A stretch of 64,000 bases of DNA from an uncultured Pseudohongiella sp. (GTDB taxonomy: Bacteria; Pseudomonadota; Gammaproteobacteria; Pseudomonadales; Pseudohongiellaceae). Positions 55,119-63,526 of the stretch are shown here, one piece after another. Both the position numbers and the translations under genes were made by a program. Numbering within the stretch: the stretch's first letter is position 1; every line of letters begins with the position of its first letter. The stretch lies in assembly GCA_902591495.1 (NCBI GenBank), contig CACJAW010000001.1, forward strand, positions 33,373 through 97,372, given 5' to 3'. Under the pieces are notes generated by a model, which saw nothing but the letters and a program-made list of their open reading frames with translations, ran no database searches and was not told the DNA's origin.

Positions 55119-56483
55119 TTATGACTTTTTCTTACGGGGGATACCATATTTTTGACGTCTCTCCCATAAACTTTTTCGTGATATACCCAATTTCTTCGCG
55201 AGCTGGGTTTCATTGAGAGATTCTTGATGATCTAGAACAAAATGACGAAAGTAATCCTCCAAAGACAAACCCTCTGCTGATTGATGGATTGCTTCTGGTT
55301 CATCCTTTGTCTGCAGTGGTTTCTCATCACTGCTAAAATTGAAAAGCTCTTCGTCAATTTCTTCGCTTTCTGTGAGTACGACTGCTCGCTCAATTGAATT
55401 TTCCAGTTCTCTAACATTGCCGGGCCAGCTATAAGTCGCTATAGCTTTACTTGCGAGATCGCTAAATTTTAAATTTTTCTTGCCCAGCTTTTCGCAGTTA
55501 TTACGCAGGATTGTATCTGCGAGTTCCAATATGTCATTGCCTCTATCTCTTAAAGGAGGTATTAAAAGCGTCATGACATTTATCCGATAAAATAAATCTT
55601 CTCTAAAACTGCCGTCAACAACAAGTTGTTTAAGGTCGCCGTGTGTAGCGACTACTAACCGAACATCGACTTTCTTGGATTGCACTGATCCAACTTTTCT
55701 AATTTCGCTTTCTTGAATTACTCTGAGCAGTCTAGCTTGAGCTTCAAGAGGAAGTTCTCCAATTTGATCTAAAAAAAGAGTGCTTCCATCAGCTGTCTCA
55801 ACCAATCCGGTTCTGGTGGATTTTGCTCCTGGAAATGCTCCCTTCTCATGTCCGAATAATTCCGATTCGATTAAGCTCTCCGGAATGGCAGCACAATTTA
55901 CGGACACCATTTCGTCATCTCCGCGACCACTCAAATCATGAATAGCTCTTGCTACTAACTCTTTACCTGTTCCTGATTCACCACTGATCAAAACGGTTGA
56001 GTTGGTTTGTGCTACTTTTCGAATGCGCCTAAACATTTCTATCATTTGGGGACAACTACCTACCATGCCTTGAACAGGCGGTTCTGACTCTTGCTTGGTA
56101 GAATGGTTGATCTCATTTGAATCTAAAACAATAATTTTATCTACTGTATCGATTAGTTCTTGATGCTCGAAAGGTTTTGCGATGTAGTCAACAGCACCCA
56201 TTTTCATTGAGTCGATCGCGGATCGAATACTGGAGTAACTTGTCATAATTAAAACAGGCGTAATCGTGGCTTTTATTAAGTCGGTCCCCGGAGCTCCAGG
56301 AAGTCGGAGGTCGCTGATGATTACGTCAAAATCATCCAGGTTATATTTATCAAGAGATTCTTGGACAGTAATTGCCGTTGTTACTTGATAATTATGGCGC
56401 TCCAAAAGCCGTCGTAAGGAATTACGAATAACCTCTTCATCCTCGACTACGAGAATTTGTTTTGATTCGATTATATTCCCCAT
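55119..56483 (-). CDS. cbrB: CbrB-like NtrC-family response regulator with altered AAA+ motifs
   Basis: The 454-aa regulator has a receiver domain (residues 9-120, phospho-site D58 in IISDLRLPG), a sigma-54-interaction-type AAA+ domain (about 140-370, Walker A GESGTGKE 168-175) and a C-terminal Fis-type helix-turn-helix (LNETQLAKKLGISRKSLWERR). Three AAA+ signature positions are changed: GAFTGA reads GAFPGA (215-220), Walker B LDEIGE reads LDQIGE (D239, Q240), and sensor I ATN reads ATH (H281). The arginine-finger segment (FREDLFYRINV) and WPGNVRELEN are kept. Gene order marks it as CbrB, partner of the kinase 36 nt upstream. The changes make ATP hydrolysis and sigma-54 contact doubtful. Confidence 0.88.
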   Translation of the reverse strand: MGNIIESKQILVVEDEEVIRNSLRRLLERHNYQVTTAITVQESLDKYNLDDFDVIISDLRLPGAPGTDLIKATITPVLIMTSYSSIRSAIDSMKMGAVDYIAKPFEHQELIDTVDKIIVLDSNEINHSTKQESEPPVQGMVGSCPQMIEMFRRIRKVAQTNSTVLISGESGTGKELVARAIHDLSGRGDDEMVSVNCAAIPESLIESELFGHEKGAFPGAKSTRTGLVETADGSTLFLDQIGELPLEAQARLLRVIQESEIRKVGSVQSKKVDVRLVVATHGDLKQLVVDGSFREDLFYRINVMTLLIPPLRDRGNDILELADTILRNNCEKLGKKNLKFSDLASKAIATYSWPGNVRELENSIERAVVLTESEEIDEELFNFSSDEKPLQTKDEPEAIHQSAEGLSLEDYFRHFVLDHQESLNETQLAKKLGISRKSLWERRQKYGIPRKKKS

Positions 56484-56519
56484 ACTCAAGACTTATAAAC
56501 CAAATTTGGAAAGAATCTA

Positions 56520-59456
56520 CTATTTTTCATAAGCTTGTGTAATATCTGAGACCCGCGGAAATGTGACGATAACAGATGTTCCTCTGCCGGACTCTTTGTT
56601 AACGGGACTAATTATATCAATATCTCCGTCTAAGTCCTCTATTATGCTGAAAACTAAAGAAAGACCAAGTCCCGTTCCTTCACCTGCCTCCTTTGTTGTG
56701 AAGAAGGGATCGAAAATACGATCCCTTATTGTTTGAGAAATTCCAATTCCTTGATCAGTTACTGTGATCCTGACATGTTCGCCCTCTGAGGTCGCATTTA
56801 AGGTAATTGTACTTTTTGGTTGACTCGCATCACGAGCATTGTTGATGAGGTTTACTAGCACTTGCAAAATTCGCTGAGGGTCGCCGAGAATTGTCGCATC
56901 TGAACTACAAGATATTTGGTATTCTATATCACTATTTTTCTTATCGAGTGAAATGAGCATTCTTGCTTCTTGTATACAATTGTTTATATCGACAAATTCT
57001 TGCTGTCGACTTTTGCGTGCTGATCCAGCATGTGCGAAATTGACCAATGATTGTAATATGTTCGATGTGCGATCAGTCTGTTCAATAATTTTTTTTGCTA
57101 AGACATTTAATTCGTTTTCTTGATATTCATCCCTTATCGTTTGAGCTAAGCATGCAATTCCAGTAATTGGATTGCCAATTTCGTGCGCTACTCCTGCCGC
57201 CAATCTCCCAATAGACGCGAGTCGTTCACTATGAGTAAGACCTGCTTCGAGTATTTCTGTTTCTGTTATATCTTCGATAAGAATTATGATTCCTTCGTTT
57301 CTGACATCTTGCTGGCCAGAGTCTGCTATTAGTGATTTATGTAGATTAACCGTTTTCTCTTTGTCTTCTAACTGAAATTTACTTTTAAAAGAATGATTAG
57401 CATTGTTATCAAGAAAATTACTAATTAAAGAAAGCCAGGGCTCAGGAAGATCTAGTAATTGTGAACCGACTACATCTGATGCGGCAATGTGTGTAAAATC
57501 TTCCAAGGAGTGATTCCACATAATAACCTCATTTTCATAACTCAATGAACAGACGCCGAGAGGGAGATCAAGTAAAATTTGTCGATGATATCTTCGAAGG
57601 TTATCAAGATCTGTTGCCATACCAGATAAATTGCTACGGTAAGACTCGATCCGGTTTTCAATCACATTTAAGTCAGAGCTACTATGTTTTGATACTGCGC
57701 TGTAAGGAAGGTATCGATCAATTAATTCTCTGGCGAAAGATGGACCCAAAAGACCTGATAGGTTCGCCTCGAGCTTCCCTCTTAGTCTACGCATAGAGTA
57801 AGGCCGCTTATCATCAATCTCTAGTTTTAAATCATCAAGAGCTTGATTAACCTCTCTTGTGGCAGTTTTTTTTCCCAGCGGCTTACTTAAACTTTTTATA
57901 AAATCCGATGGTGATTTAGCATTCAGACCACTTCGTTTGCGCCGTTGAATTGTATCCAAAGCACAAAGATCTGCGGAACTTTTCTCCTCATCACTGGCCT
58001 TTGTAAGAAGTGATACTATGAAAAATGTAAGGGTGTTCAGGATGAGTGAGATTGCTATTAACTCTCTCCAATATGTTGAGTTAAATGTAAGAAAAGATGT
58101 GCTGATATCATAAAAAAGAGGTAATACGATGAAAAAGATCCATAAAATAAAAGATATACATAACCCTGCCAGGAATCCTTTTTTGTTGCCTTGAGGCCAA
58201 TATAAAATCGAAACTATGCCCGGCAAGAATTGTACTGATGCCGAAAAAGCTACTACCCCTATCATTTCAATACTGATACGGTAACCGTATAAATAATGGA
58301 AGAGATAGCCAGCCCATATCAAGGTAGTGATAAGAACTCTTCGATGCCAGAGCAACCAGCTATAGATATCATTTCTAGCTGTAGGTTGATAAATTGGAAG
58401 TATAATGTGATTTAGACACATATTCGAAAGAGCTAGTGTAATTACTATGATTAGCGCACTAGCTGCGCTCAATCCTCCAAGGTATCCAACCAAAGAAAAT
58501 AAGGGAAAGTCATGAGCAGCTCCGATGATGACAGGAAAATATTCAATTTGTAGTCCTGTATCAGCTTTGATGCCAGCCCATAGAATTGGTAATACGGGTA
58601 AGCTGAGAAGCAGAAAATATAATGGTAAGCCCCAGCTTGCAGCGGAGAGGTTGTTATTTGTATTATTTTCATTAAAGGTGACATAAAACATATGCGGCAT
58701 CGCAACGGATGCAGAGAAGAACAATAAAGTCATCATATGAAACGAGCTAAGGTAATCGGTCTCTTTTAAAGTTTGCACCAAATCTTGCCGACTAATGAGC
58801 CACTCATTAAGCCCTTCAAAGCCTCCAAATACTCCAAAAATTGCAAAAGCACCAACAGCAAGGTATGCAATCAGCTTTACCAACGATTCGAAAGCAATCG
58901 CCATTAAAAGGCCGTCATGACGAGTTCTACCAGCTTGAGTTGAGGTTCCAAATAAAATTGCAAAAAGGGTTATCAGGATACAGAAAATAAATGCAATAGA
59001 ACCTCTGTTAGTGGATGACGCTAAAATATTAGCGGTATCCGCAACTGCTCTTATCTGCAATGCGATAAGGGGTGTAACTCCAATTAAGATAACTAATGTA
59101 GTTATGGTGCCTGCCCAGGGGGATCGGTATCGAAAAGCCATCAGGTCAGCAAGGGAGCTTAATTGATGACTTCTTGTCAACTCTAGTATTGGCTTTAGCA
59201 GCAGAGGCGAAAATAAAAATGCGAGTGAGATACCTATAGATTGTGCGAGATAACCGTAGCCCTCTCGCAATGCGTTTCCGATAGAAGTGTAGTAGGCCCA
59301 AATACTTGCGAAAACACCCAGGGAAAGAACATAGACAATAGGGTGATTAACCAATTTTGACGGAACCCAACCCTTGTCGGTGAAGTAGGCTACAGCAAAC
59401 AACAAAACTAAGTAACCACCACCGATGACTAAGAGGGTCGTTAATTCATAATTCAT
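56520..59456 (-). CDS. cbrA: CbrA-like sensor histidine kinase with SLC5/SSS transporter domain
   Basis: The 978-aa kinase joins an N-terminal sodium:solute-symporter-like domain (about 13 helices, residues 1-490), a linker, a PAS domain (about 640-740, DLPLGVCSLSYENEVIMWN near its start) and a HisKA/HATPase unit. The phospho-His is in GRLAAGVAHEIGNPITGI, N-box VLVNLINNARDAS, DQGIGIS and EGTGLGLSLVFSIIEDL. This is the CbrA architecture of Pseudomonas, which senses the carbon/nitrogen state and may transport histidine. The ATG at 59456 is preferred to a TTG at 59492 because it overlaps the stop of the CbrX-like gene. Confidence 0.93.
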   Translation of the reverse strand: MNYELTTLLVIGGGYLVLLFAVAYFTDKGWVPSKLVNHPIVYVLSLGVFASIWAYYTSIGNALREGYGYLAQSIGISLAFLFSPLLLKPILELTRSHQLSSLADLMAFRYRSPWAGTITTLVILIGVTPLIALQIRAVADTANILASSTNRGSIAFIFCILITLFAILFGTSTQAGRTRHDGLLMAIAFESLVKLIAYLAVGAFAIFGVFGGFEGLNEWLISRQDLVQTLKETDYLSSFHMMTLLFFSASVAMPHMFYVTFNENNTNNNLSAASWGLPLYFLLLSLPVLPILWAGIKADTGLQIEYFPVIIGAAHDFPLFSLVGYLGGLSAASALIIVITLALSNMCLNHIILPIYQPTARNDIYSWLLWHRRVLITTLIWAGYLFHYLYGYRISIEMIGVVAFSASVQFLPGIVSILYWPQGNKKGFLAGLCISFILWIFFIVLPLFYDISTSFLTFNSTYWRELIAISLILNTLTFFIVSLLTKASDEEKSSADLCALDTIQRRKRSGLNAKSPSDFIKSLSKPLGKKTATREVNQALDDLKLEIDDKRPYSMRRLRGKLEANLSGLLGPSFARELIDRYLPYSAVSKHSSSDLNVIENRIESYRSNLSGMATDLDNLRRYHRQILLDLPLGVCSLSYENEVIMWNHSLEDFTHIAASDVVGSQLLDLPEPWLSLISNFLDNNANHSFKSKFQLEDKEKTVNLHKSLIADSGQQDVRNEGIIILIEDITETEILEAGLTHSERLASIGRLAAGVAHEIGNPITGIACLAQTIRDEYQENELNVLAKKIIEQTDRTSNILQSLVNFAHAGSARKSRQQEFVDINNCIQEARMLISLDKKNSDIEYQISCSSDATILGDPQRILQVLVNLINNARDASQPKSTITLNATSEGEHVRITVTDQGIGISQTIRDRIFDPFFTTKEAGEGTGLGLSLVFSIIEDLDGDIDIISPVNKESGRGTSVIVTFPRVSDITQAYEK

Positions 59457-59622
59457 CCGAGTCTTGCTCTCTGTGAGACCATGCAGCGACAATAACGACC
59501 AAAATACCTACAAAAAATGGTCGGAACCATGCTCCTTGTGGTTCGTTTATCCAATCAATACTGGTTAAGAATAGGAGATAGACAATAATGATTAATACAA
59601 GTATTGATCTTGGAATATACAT
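59446..59622 (-). CDS. CbrX-like small membrane protein
   Basis: A 58-aa frame (ATG complement at 59620-59622, TGA at 59446-59448) has two hydrophobic helices (residues 6-19 and 36-48) separated by SIDWINEPQGAW and a short polar tail (SHREQDSDEL). It starts 4 nt after gluQ and overlaps the first codons of cbrA by 11 nt. In Pseudomonas a small membrane-protein gene, cbrX, lies in this exact position and is translationally coupled to cbrA. Sequence resemblance is inferred from size, place and topology. It may tune expression or activity of CbrA. Confidence 0.75.
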   Translation of the reverse strand: MYIPRSILVLIIIVYLLFLTSIDWINEPQGAWFRPFFVGILVVIVAAWSHREQDSDEL

Positions 59623-59626
59623 GATT

Positions 59627-60541
59627 TTACGCTTCGCTAAGAGGCTTTTCCCTGATGTTAACTAACTTGGGCACAGCATGTATATCCCAATTACATATTG
59701 ACCAATGCACTATCTCTGGAGCAGATGCTCTTGATAGAGGTTCGGGTGGCTTCTGCCCAAGAAAATGAAGAGCCTGAAAAATTACAGTTGAGGCGTTCTT
59801 CATCTCTATTCCTGGTGAAAAATTCTGTTTGCTGAGCTTTATATTTTGATCGTTCACAGCTATCGGGATATGAGCATACCTTGGTGTCTTGAAATCGAGT
59901 AGTTGTTGTAGGTAAATTTGGCGAGGTGTCGAATTAATTAAATCGCCTCCCCTAACCACGTGCGATATATTTTGATACTCATCGTCTACTACTACAGCTA
60001 GATGATAAGCAAAAAGCTTATCTTTTCTCAGAACTATAAAATCTCCTACTTCTTTTCCGACGTCTTGTTTGAAATCCCCTCTGATCTCATCTTGGAAGCT
60101 AATCTTTCCATTCGACGTTTTAATTCTGATAGCAAAACTATGTTTGGGTGCTTTATCTCTTGTTCTGCAGTAGCCATCATAAATAGAGCCTCTTTCTTTA
60201 ATCGAAGCGCGAGTACAGTCACAACTATAGGTTAAAGATTTTTGAGATAGTTTCTGAAGAGCAGATTGATAGGCATTTAAACGTGTGCTTTGAAATAACA
60301 CATCATTATCCCATTCTAATCCTAGGGATAGAAGTTGGTCTAAAATTAAATTAGTAGCACCACTTTGCTCGCGAGGTGGATCTAAATCTTCTATGCGGAC
60401 GAACCACAACCCTTTGTTAAATTTAGCATCCAAATAGCTGGCAAGCGCCGCAACTACAGAACCAAAGTGCAGGGGGCCGGTTGGTGATGGAGCGAAACGC
60501 CCAATATAGCTGGTTTGTTTTTCAGCCTCGAAGTTAGTCAC
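59627..60541 (-). CDS. gluQ: Glutamyl-Q tRNA(Asp) synthetase
   Basis: The 304-aa enzyme, a truncated glutamyl-tRNA synthetase lacking the anticodon-binding domain, attaches glutamate to queuosine in tRNA(Asp). Visible: GRFAPSPTGPLHFGSVVAALASYLDAK with HIGH-type HFGS, cysteine ligands in YSCDCTRASI and YCRT (zinc-type site), VVRGGDLINSTPRQIYLQ, and the KMSKS-type KLSKQNFSP. The GTG at 60541 has AGG upstream; a TTG at 60547 is an alternative. It lies between dksA and the cbrX/cbrA genes, as in Pseudomonas. Confidence 0.95.
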   Translation of the reverse strand: MTNFEAEKQTSYIGRFAPSPTGPLHFGSVVAALASYLDAKFNKGLWFVRIEDLDPPREQSGATNLILDQLLSLGLEWDNDVLFQSTRLNAYQSALQKLSQKSLTYSCDCTRASIKERGSIYDGYCRTRDKAPKHSFAIRIKTSNGKISFQDEIRGDFKQDVGKEVGDFIVLRKDKLFAYHLAVVVDDEYQNISHVVRGGDLINSTPRQIYLQQLLDFKTPRYAHIPIAVNDQNIKLSKQNFSPGIEMKNASTVIFQALHFLGQKPPEPLSRASAPEIVHWSICNWDIHAVPKLVNIREKPLSEA

Positions 60542-60644
60542 GATCAATGACCTGTTTGTTGGACTTGTTCTATCTAATCCAAAACAGCAATACCATATAT
60601 ATTAAAAGTATTTATAGGAAATCTTTTAAACTAATCTTGTAACC

Positions 60645-61091
60645 TTAGTTATTACCAAGTTGTTTCTCTTTCATTTCATCAAGCGTTTTACAATCAACGC
60701 ATTTGTCTGCTGTTGGTCTAGCCTCTAACCTTTTTATGCCTATTTCAAGACCGCAAGTTACGCAGAAGCCGTAATCATCTTGAGCTATCGTTTCTATGGT
60801 ACTATCTATTTTTCTAATTAATTTCCGTTCCCGGTCTCTCGTCCGAAGTTCAAGACTAAACTCTTCCTCCTGAGTCGCCCGATCTGCAGGATCGGGATAA
60901 TTTGCCGCATCGTCCTGCATATGATTAACTGTCCGATCTACCTCCTGCATCAGCTGTTTTCGCCAGTCTAGCAGTATGTTTTTGAAGTGTTCTTGTTGTT
61001 TTTCGTTCATATACTGTTCGCCTCTTTTTGGCTTGTACGGAACGAAATTTTTAAGTACTGGAACAGAGTCGAGATTTGTTGGGGAGGCCAT
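60645..61091 (-). CDS. dksA: RNA polymerase-binding transcription factor DksA
   Basis: The 148-aa protein enters the RNA polymerase secondary channel and works with ppGpp in the stringent response. Hallmarks: coiled-coil acidic tip region [32 protein letters not shown] (about 64-95) with DPADRA, and the zinc finger CVTCG...CVDC (C110, C113, C131, C134 by count). Length is standard for gammaproteobacteria. It shares a 183-nt divergent promoter region with the aminotransferase. Confidence 0.97.
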   Translation of the reverse strand: MASPTNLDSVPVLKNFVPYKPKRGEQYMNEKQQEHFKNILLDWRKQLMQEVDRTVNHMQDDAANYPDPADRATQEEEFSLELRTRDRERKLIRKIDSTIETIAQDDYGFCVTCGLEIGIKRLEARPTADKCVDCKTLDEMKEKQLGNN

Positions 61092-61274
61092 ACTTACTAC
61101 CGGTAATTTTTAGAAAGCCGCGTAACTTAACAGATTATTTGCCGTGATGCTATAAAATTAGAAAGATTTTATTCTGAATTAATGAAAATTGAATGATTGC
61201 AGGTTATTCTTATATGTAAATGAGGTATGTAATCAAAACAAGTCATTGATTGTTGGTTAAAATTTTTAATCTTT

Positions 61275-62447
61275 ATGCGTAATTCGAAATTGAAATTTTC
61301 AAAAGCGATGGCGAAGGTTTCACCTTTTCGAGTTATGACTGTAATGGACCAGGCTTCAGCACTTGAGGCAAATGGAGAAAAGGTTGTTCACATGGAAGTA
61401 GGGGAACCTGATTTTACTACTGCTCAACCAATACTTAATGGCGCTAAGGAGGCACTAAATAGCGGAAAAACCCAATACACACTAGCTCCTGGAATTAGTG
61501 AACTTAGAGAGAAAATCGCAGGGCATTATTTGCGGAAGTATAACCTAAAAATTAGCACTAAGCGCATATTGATTACGCCAGGGGCGAGTGGCGGATTGAC
61601 ACTTTTGGCAAATATGCTCGTATCTCCTGGAGACGGAATACTCATTCCAGACCCGGCTTATCCTTGCTTGAGAAATTTTGTTCGGATGCTTTCTGCTGAA
61701 CCTCAGCTTATACCTGTCGACCGGGTACAAAATTTTCAACCAAATTTGACTCAAATCATCCAAGCAAAAGAAAGAAATACTGTTGGTATTTGGCTGGCAT
61801 CACCAAGTAATCCTACAGGAACTGCGCTGAGACGGGATGAACTGACCCAAATTGGTCAGTGGGCTGAATCAAATCAATTGCATGTATTGGTGGATGAAAT
61901 TTATCATGGGTTGCAGTATGTTGCGGATATACCTTCAATCTTGGAAGTTTATAATGATGCTTTTGTGGTGAGTAGCTTTTCAAAATATTTTGGTATGACA
62001 GGTTGGAGACTTGGCTGGATAATCGTACCAGAGGGTTACGTTGAAACGGCCGAGATGCTTGCTCAAAACTTATTTATTTCAGCCTCTTCCATAGCTCAGT
62101 TTGCTGCCCTTAACGCTTTTTCTAACGAGGCTATAGAAATCTTTGAAGAAAGAAGGAATGCGTTTCAATTGCGTAAATCTTTTCTGACATCTGAGTTGAA
62201 ATCTCTGGGCTTTGTGATACCTGATGAAATTCACGGTGCGTTTTATGTTTATGCGGACATATCTAAGTTTTCTCAAGACGCCGAGTTATTCTGTAATAGA
62301 CTTTTGGCCGAACATAAAGTTGCTATAACGCCAGGTACAGATTTTGGACAGCATAAGGCAAGACAACATGTGAGGTTTGCTTTTACCACTTCTATGAAAG
62401 ATCTTGAGTTGGGAATCGAGAGATTAAATAGCGCATTAAAAATTTGA
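61275..62447 (+). CDS. Class I/II PLP-dependent aminotransferase
   Basis: The 390-aa enzyme is of the aspartate/aromatic aminotransferase fold. Motifs: HMEVGEPDFTTAQPILNGAKEAL (about 39-61), ASPSNPTGTALRRDEL (about 175-190), VDEIYHGLQY (about 206-215), and the PLP lysine in SSFSKYFGMTGWRLGW (K near 238). It transaminates an amino acid with 2-oxoglutarate or pyruvate; the specificity (alanine, aspartate or methionine) cannot be told. The short upstream gap may carry promoters for both dksA and this gene. Confidence 0.93.
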   Translation: MRNSKLKFSKAMAKVSPFRVMTVMDQASALEANGEKVVHMEVGEPDFTTAQPILNGAKEALNSGKTQYTLAPGISELREKIAGHYLRKYNLKISTKRILITPGASGGLTLLANMLVSPGDGILIPDPAYPCLRNFVRMLSAEPQLIPVDRVQNFQPNLTQIIQAKERNTVGIWLASPSNPTGTALRRDELTQIGQWAESNQLHVLVDEIYHGLQYVADIPSILEVYNDAFVVSSFSKYFGMTGWRLGWIIVPEGYVETAEMLAQNLFISASSIAQFAALNAFSNEAIEIFEERRNAFQLRKSFLTSELKSLGFVIPDEIHGAFYVYADISKFSQDAELFCNRLLAEHKVAITPGTDFGQHKARQHVRFAFTTSMKDLELGIERLNSALKI

Positions 62448-62471
62448 TAAATTAACTGATACTCTGAAAAG

Positions 62472-63185
62472 ATGCATTTTGAAAACAAATTAATGTCTGG
62501 AGTACTAGTTAAAAGATATAAGCGTTTTTTGGCTGACGTTAGGCTTTCAAGTGGGGAACAAGTAACTATTCACTGTCCTAATACTGGGTCTATGCGAAAT
62601 TGCCACAATCCTGGCAGTACAATTTGGTTCACTGCTTCGGTGAATAAGAATCGTAAGTATCCCCATACTTGGCAACTAGTCGAGGTTGACGGTGGAGTTT
62701 TGGTGGGTATCAATACTGGGCTTGCTAATAGATTGGTCCTAGAATCTATTCAGAACAAAACAGTGGAAAAACTTCATGGCTACTCGAAAGCAAGGACAGA
62801 AGTACCCTATGGTCGTGAAAATAGTCGTATAGATATTTTATTAGAAAGTGCGGGTCTTAGAGATTGTTTTATTGAGGTGAAAAACGTCAGTCTAGGTACT
62901 TCAACCGGGGAAGGATTTTTTCCAGACTCGGTTACGGTTCGTGGCCAAAGGCACCTGAGAGAACTTATGTCAGTTAAGGAGTCTGGCGCAAGAGCCGTAT
63001 TGTTTTTTTGTGTTCAACACAGCAGAGTAGAGTCTGTAGCGCCGGCACATGATATTGATCCCGTTTATGCTGAATTGCTAATAGAAGCTATAAAGTGTGG
63101 TGTTGAGGTAATGGCATATCGCTCGGAAGTGGATTTAGTATCATCCACCATATGGTTGGATAAAGAGTTGCCGGTAAAAATTTAG
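62472..63185 (+). CDS. sfsA: Sugar-fermentation stimulation/DNA-binding protein SfsA
   Basis: This 237-aa protein has the SfsA signature: VKRYKRFLADVRLSSGEQVTIHCPNTGSMRNC (about 13-44), SKARTEVPYGRENSRIDILLE, and EVKNVSLG...FPDSVTVRGQRHLRELM (about 139-169). The E-K pair in FIEVKNV is nuclease-like. SfsA is a nuclease-fold protein of unclear regulatory role. It starts 24 nt after the aminotransferase and its end overlaps the Rieske gene by 4 nt. Confidence 0.96.
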   Translation: MHFENKLMSGVLVKRYKRFLADVRLSSGEQVTIHCPNTGSMRNCHNPGSTIWFTASVNKNRKYPHTWQLVEVDGGVLVGINTGLANRLVLESIQNKTVEKLHGYSKARTEVPYGRENSRIDILLESAGLRDCFIEVKNVSLGTSTGEGFFPDSVTVRGQRHLRELMSVKESGARAVLFFCVQHSRVESVAPAHDIDPVYAELLIEAIKCGVEVMAYRSEVDLVSSTIWLDKELPVKI

Positions 63186-63526
63186 AATCTTGAGGGGGGC
63201 TTTAGGTCAGATTCTTTAACAGTTATCATGTCATTACTAATTTCAAAAGGAATTTTATGTAGCTTTTTTCCTATGCATGGCCCTGCTAAACACTTTCCGC
63301 TGTTAATCTCAAATAAAGCGCCATGAGTCGCACATCGTATTAGTTCGCCATCGTCGTCCAGAAATTGATCTTCCTGCCATTCTAGAGGTGTACCAATGTG
63401 TGGACAAATGTTCCAGTAAACGTGGTAGAGATCATCCTTTTTTATCGCGAATAGGAAATTGTTATCAATTTCGATTCCTCGGGAAGTGCCTTCTTTGAGA
63501 TCTTTAGTTGTAATTAAATTTATCAC
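63182..63526 (-). CDS. Rieske [2Fe-2S] protein
   Basis: The 114-aa protein has the Rieske ligands C-x-H in NICPHIGTPLEW (about 42-53) and C-x-x-H in RCATHGALFEINSGKCLAGPC (about 66-86). It looks like a stand-alone ferredoxin-type Rieske protein, about the size of NirD-like ferredoxins. It overlaps the stop of the upstream PLP-enzyme gene by 4 nt (ATGA), so both are co-translated. Electron partner unknown. Confidence 0.92.
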   Translation of the reverse strand: MINLITTKDLKEGTSRGIEIDNNFLFAIKKDDLYHVYWNICPHIGTPLEWQEDQFLDDDGELIRCATHGALFEINSGKCLAGPCIGKKLHKIPFEISNDMITVKESDLKPPSRF

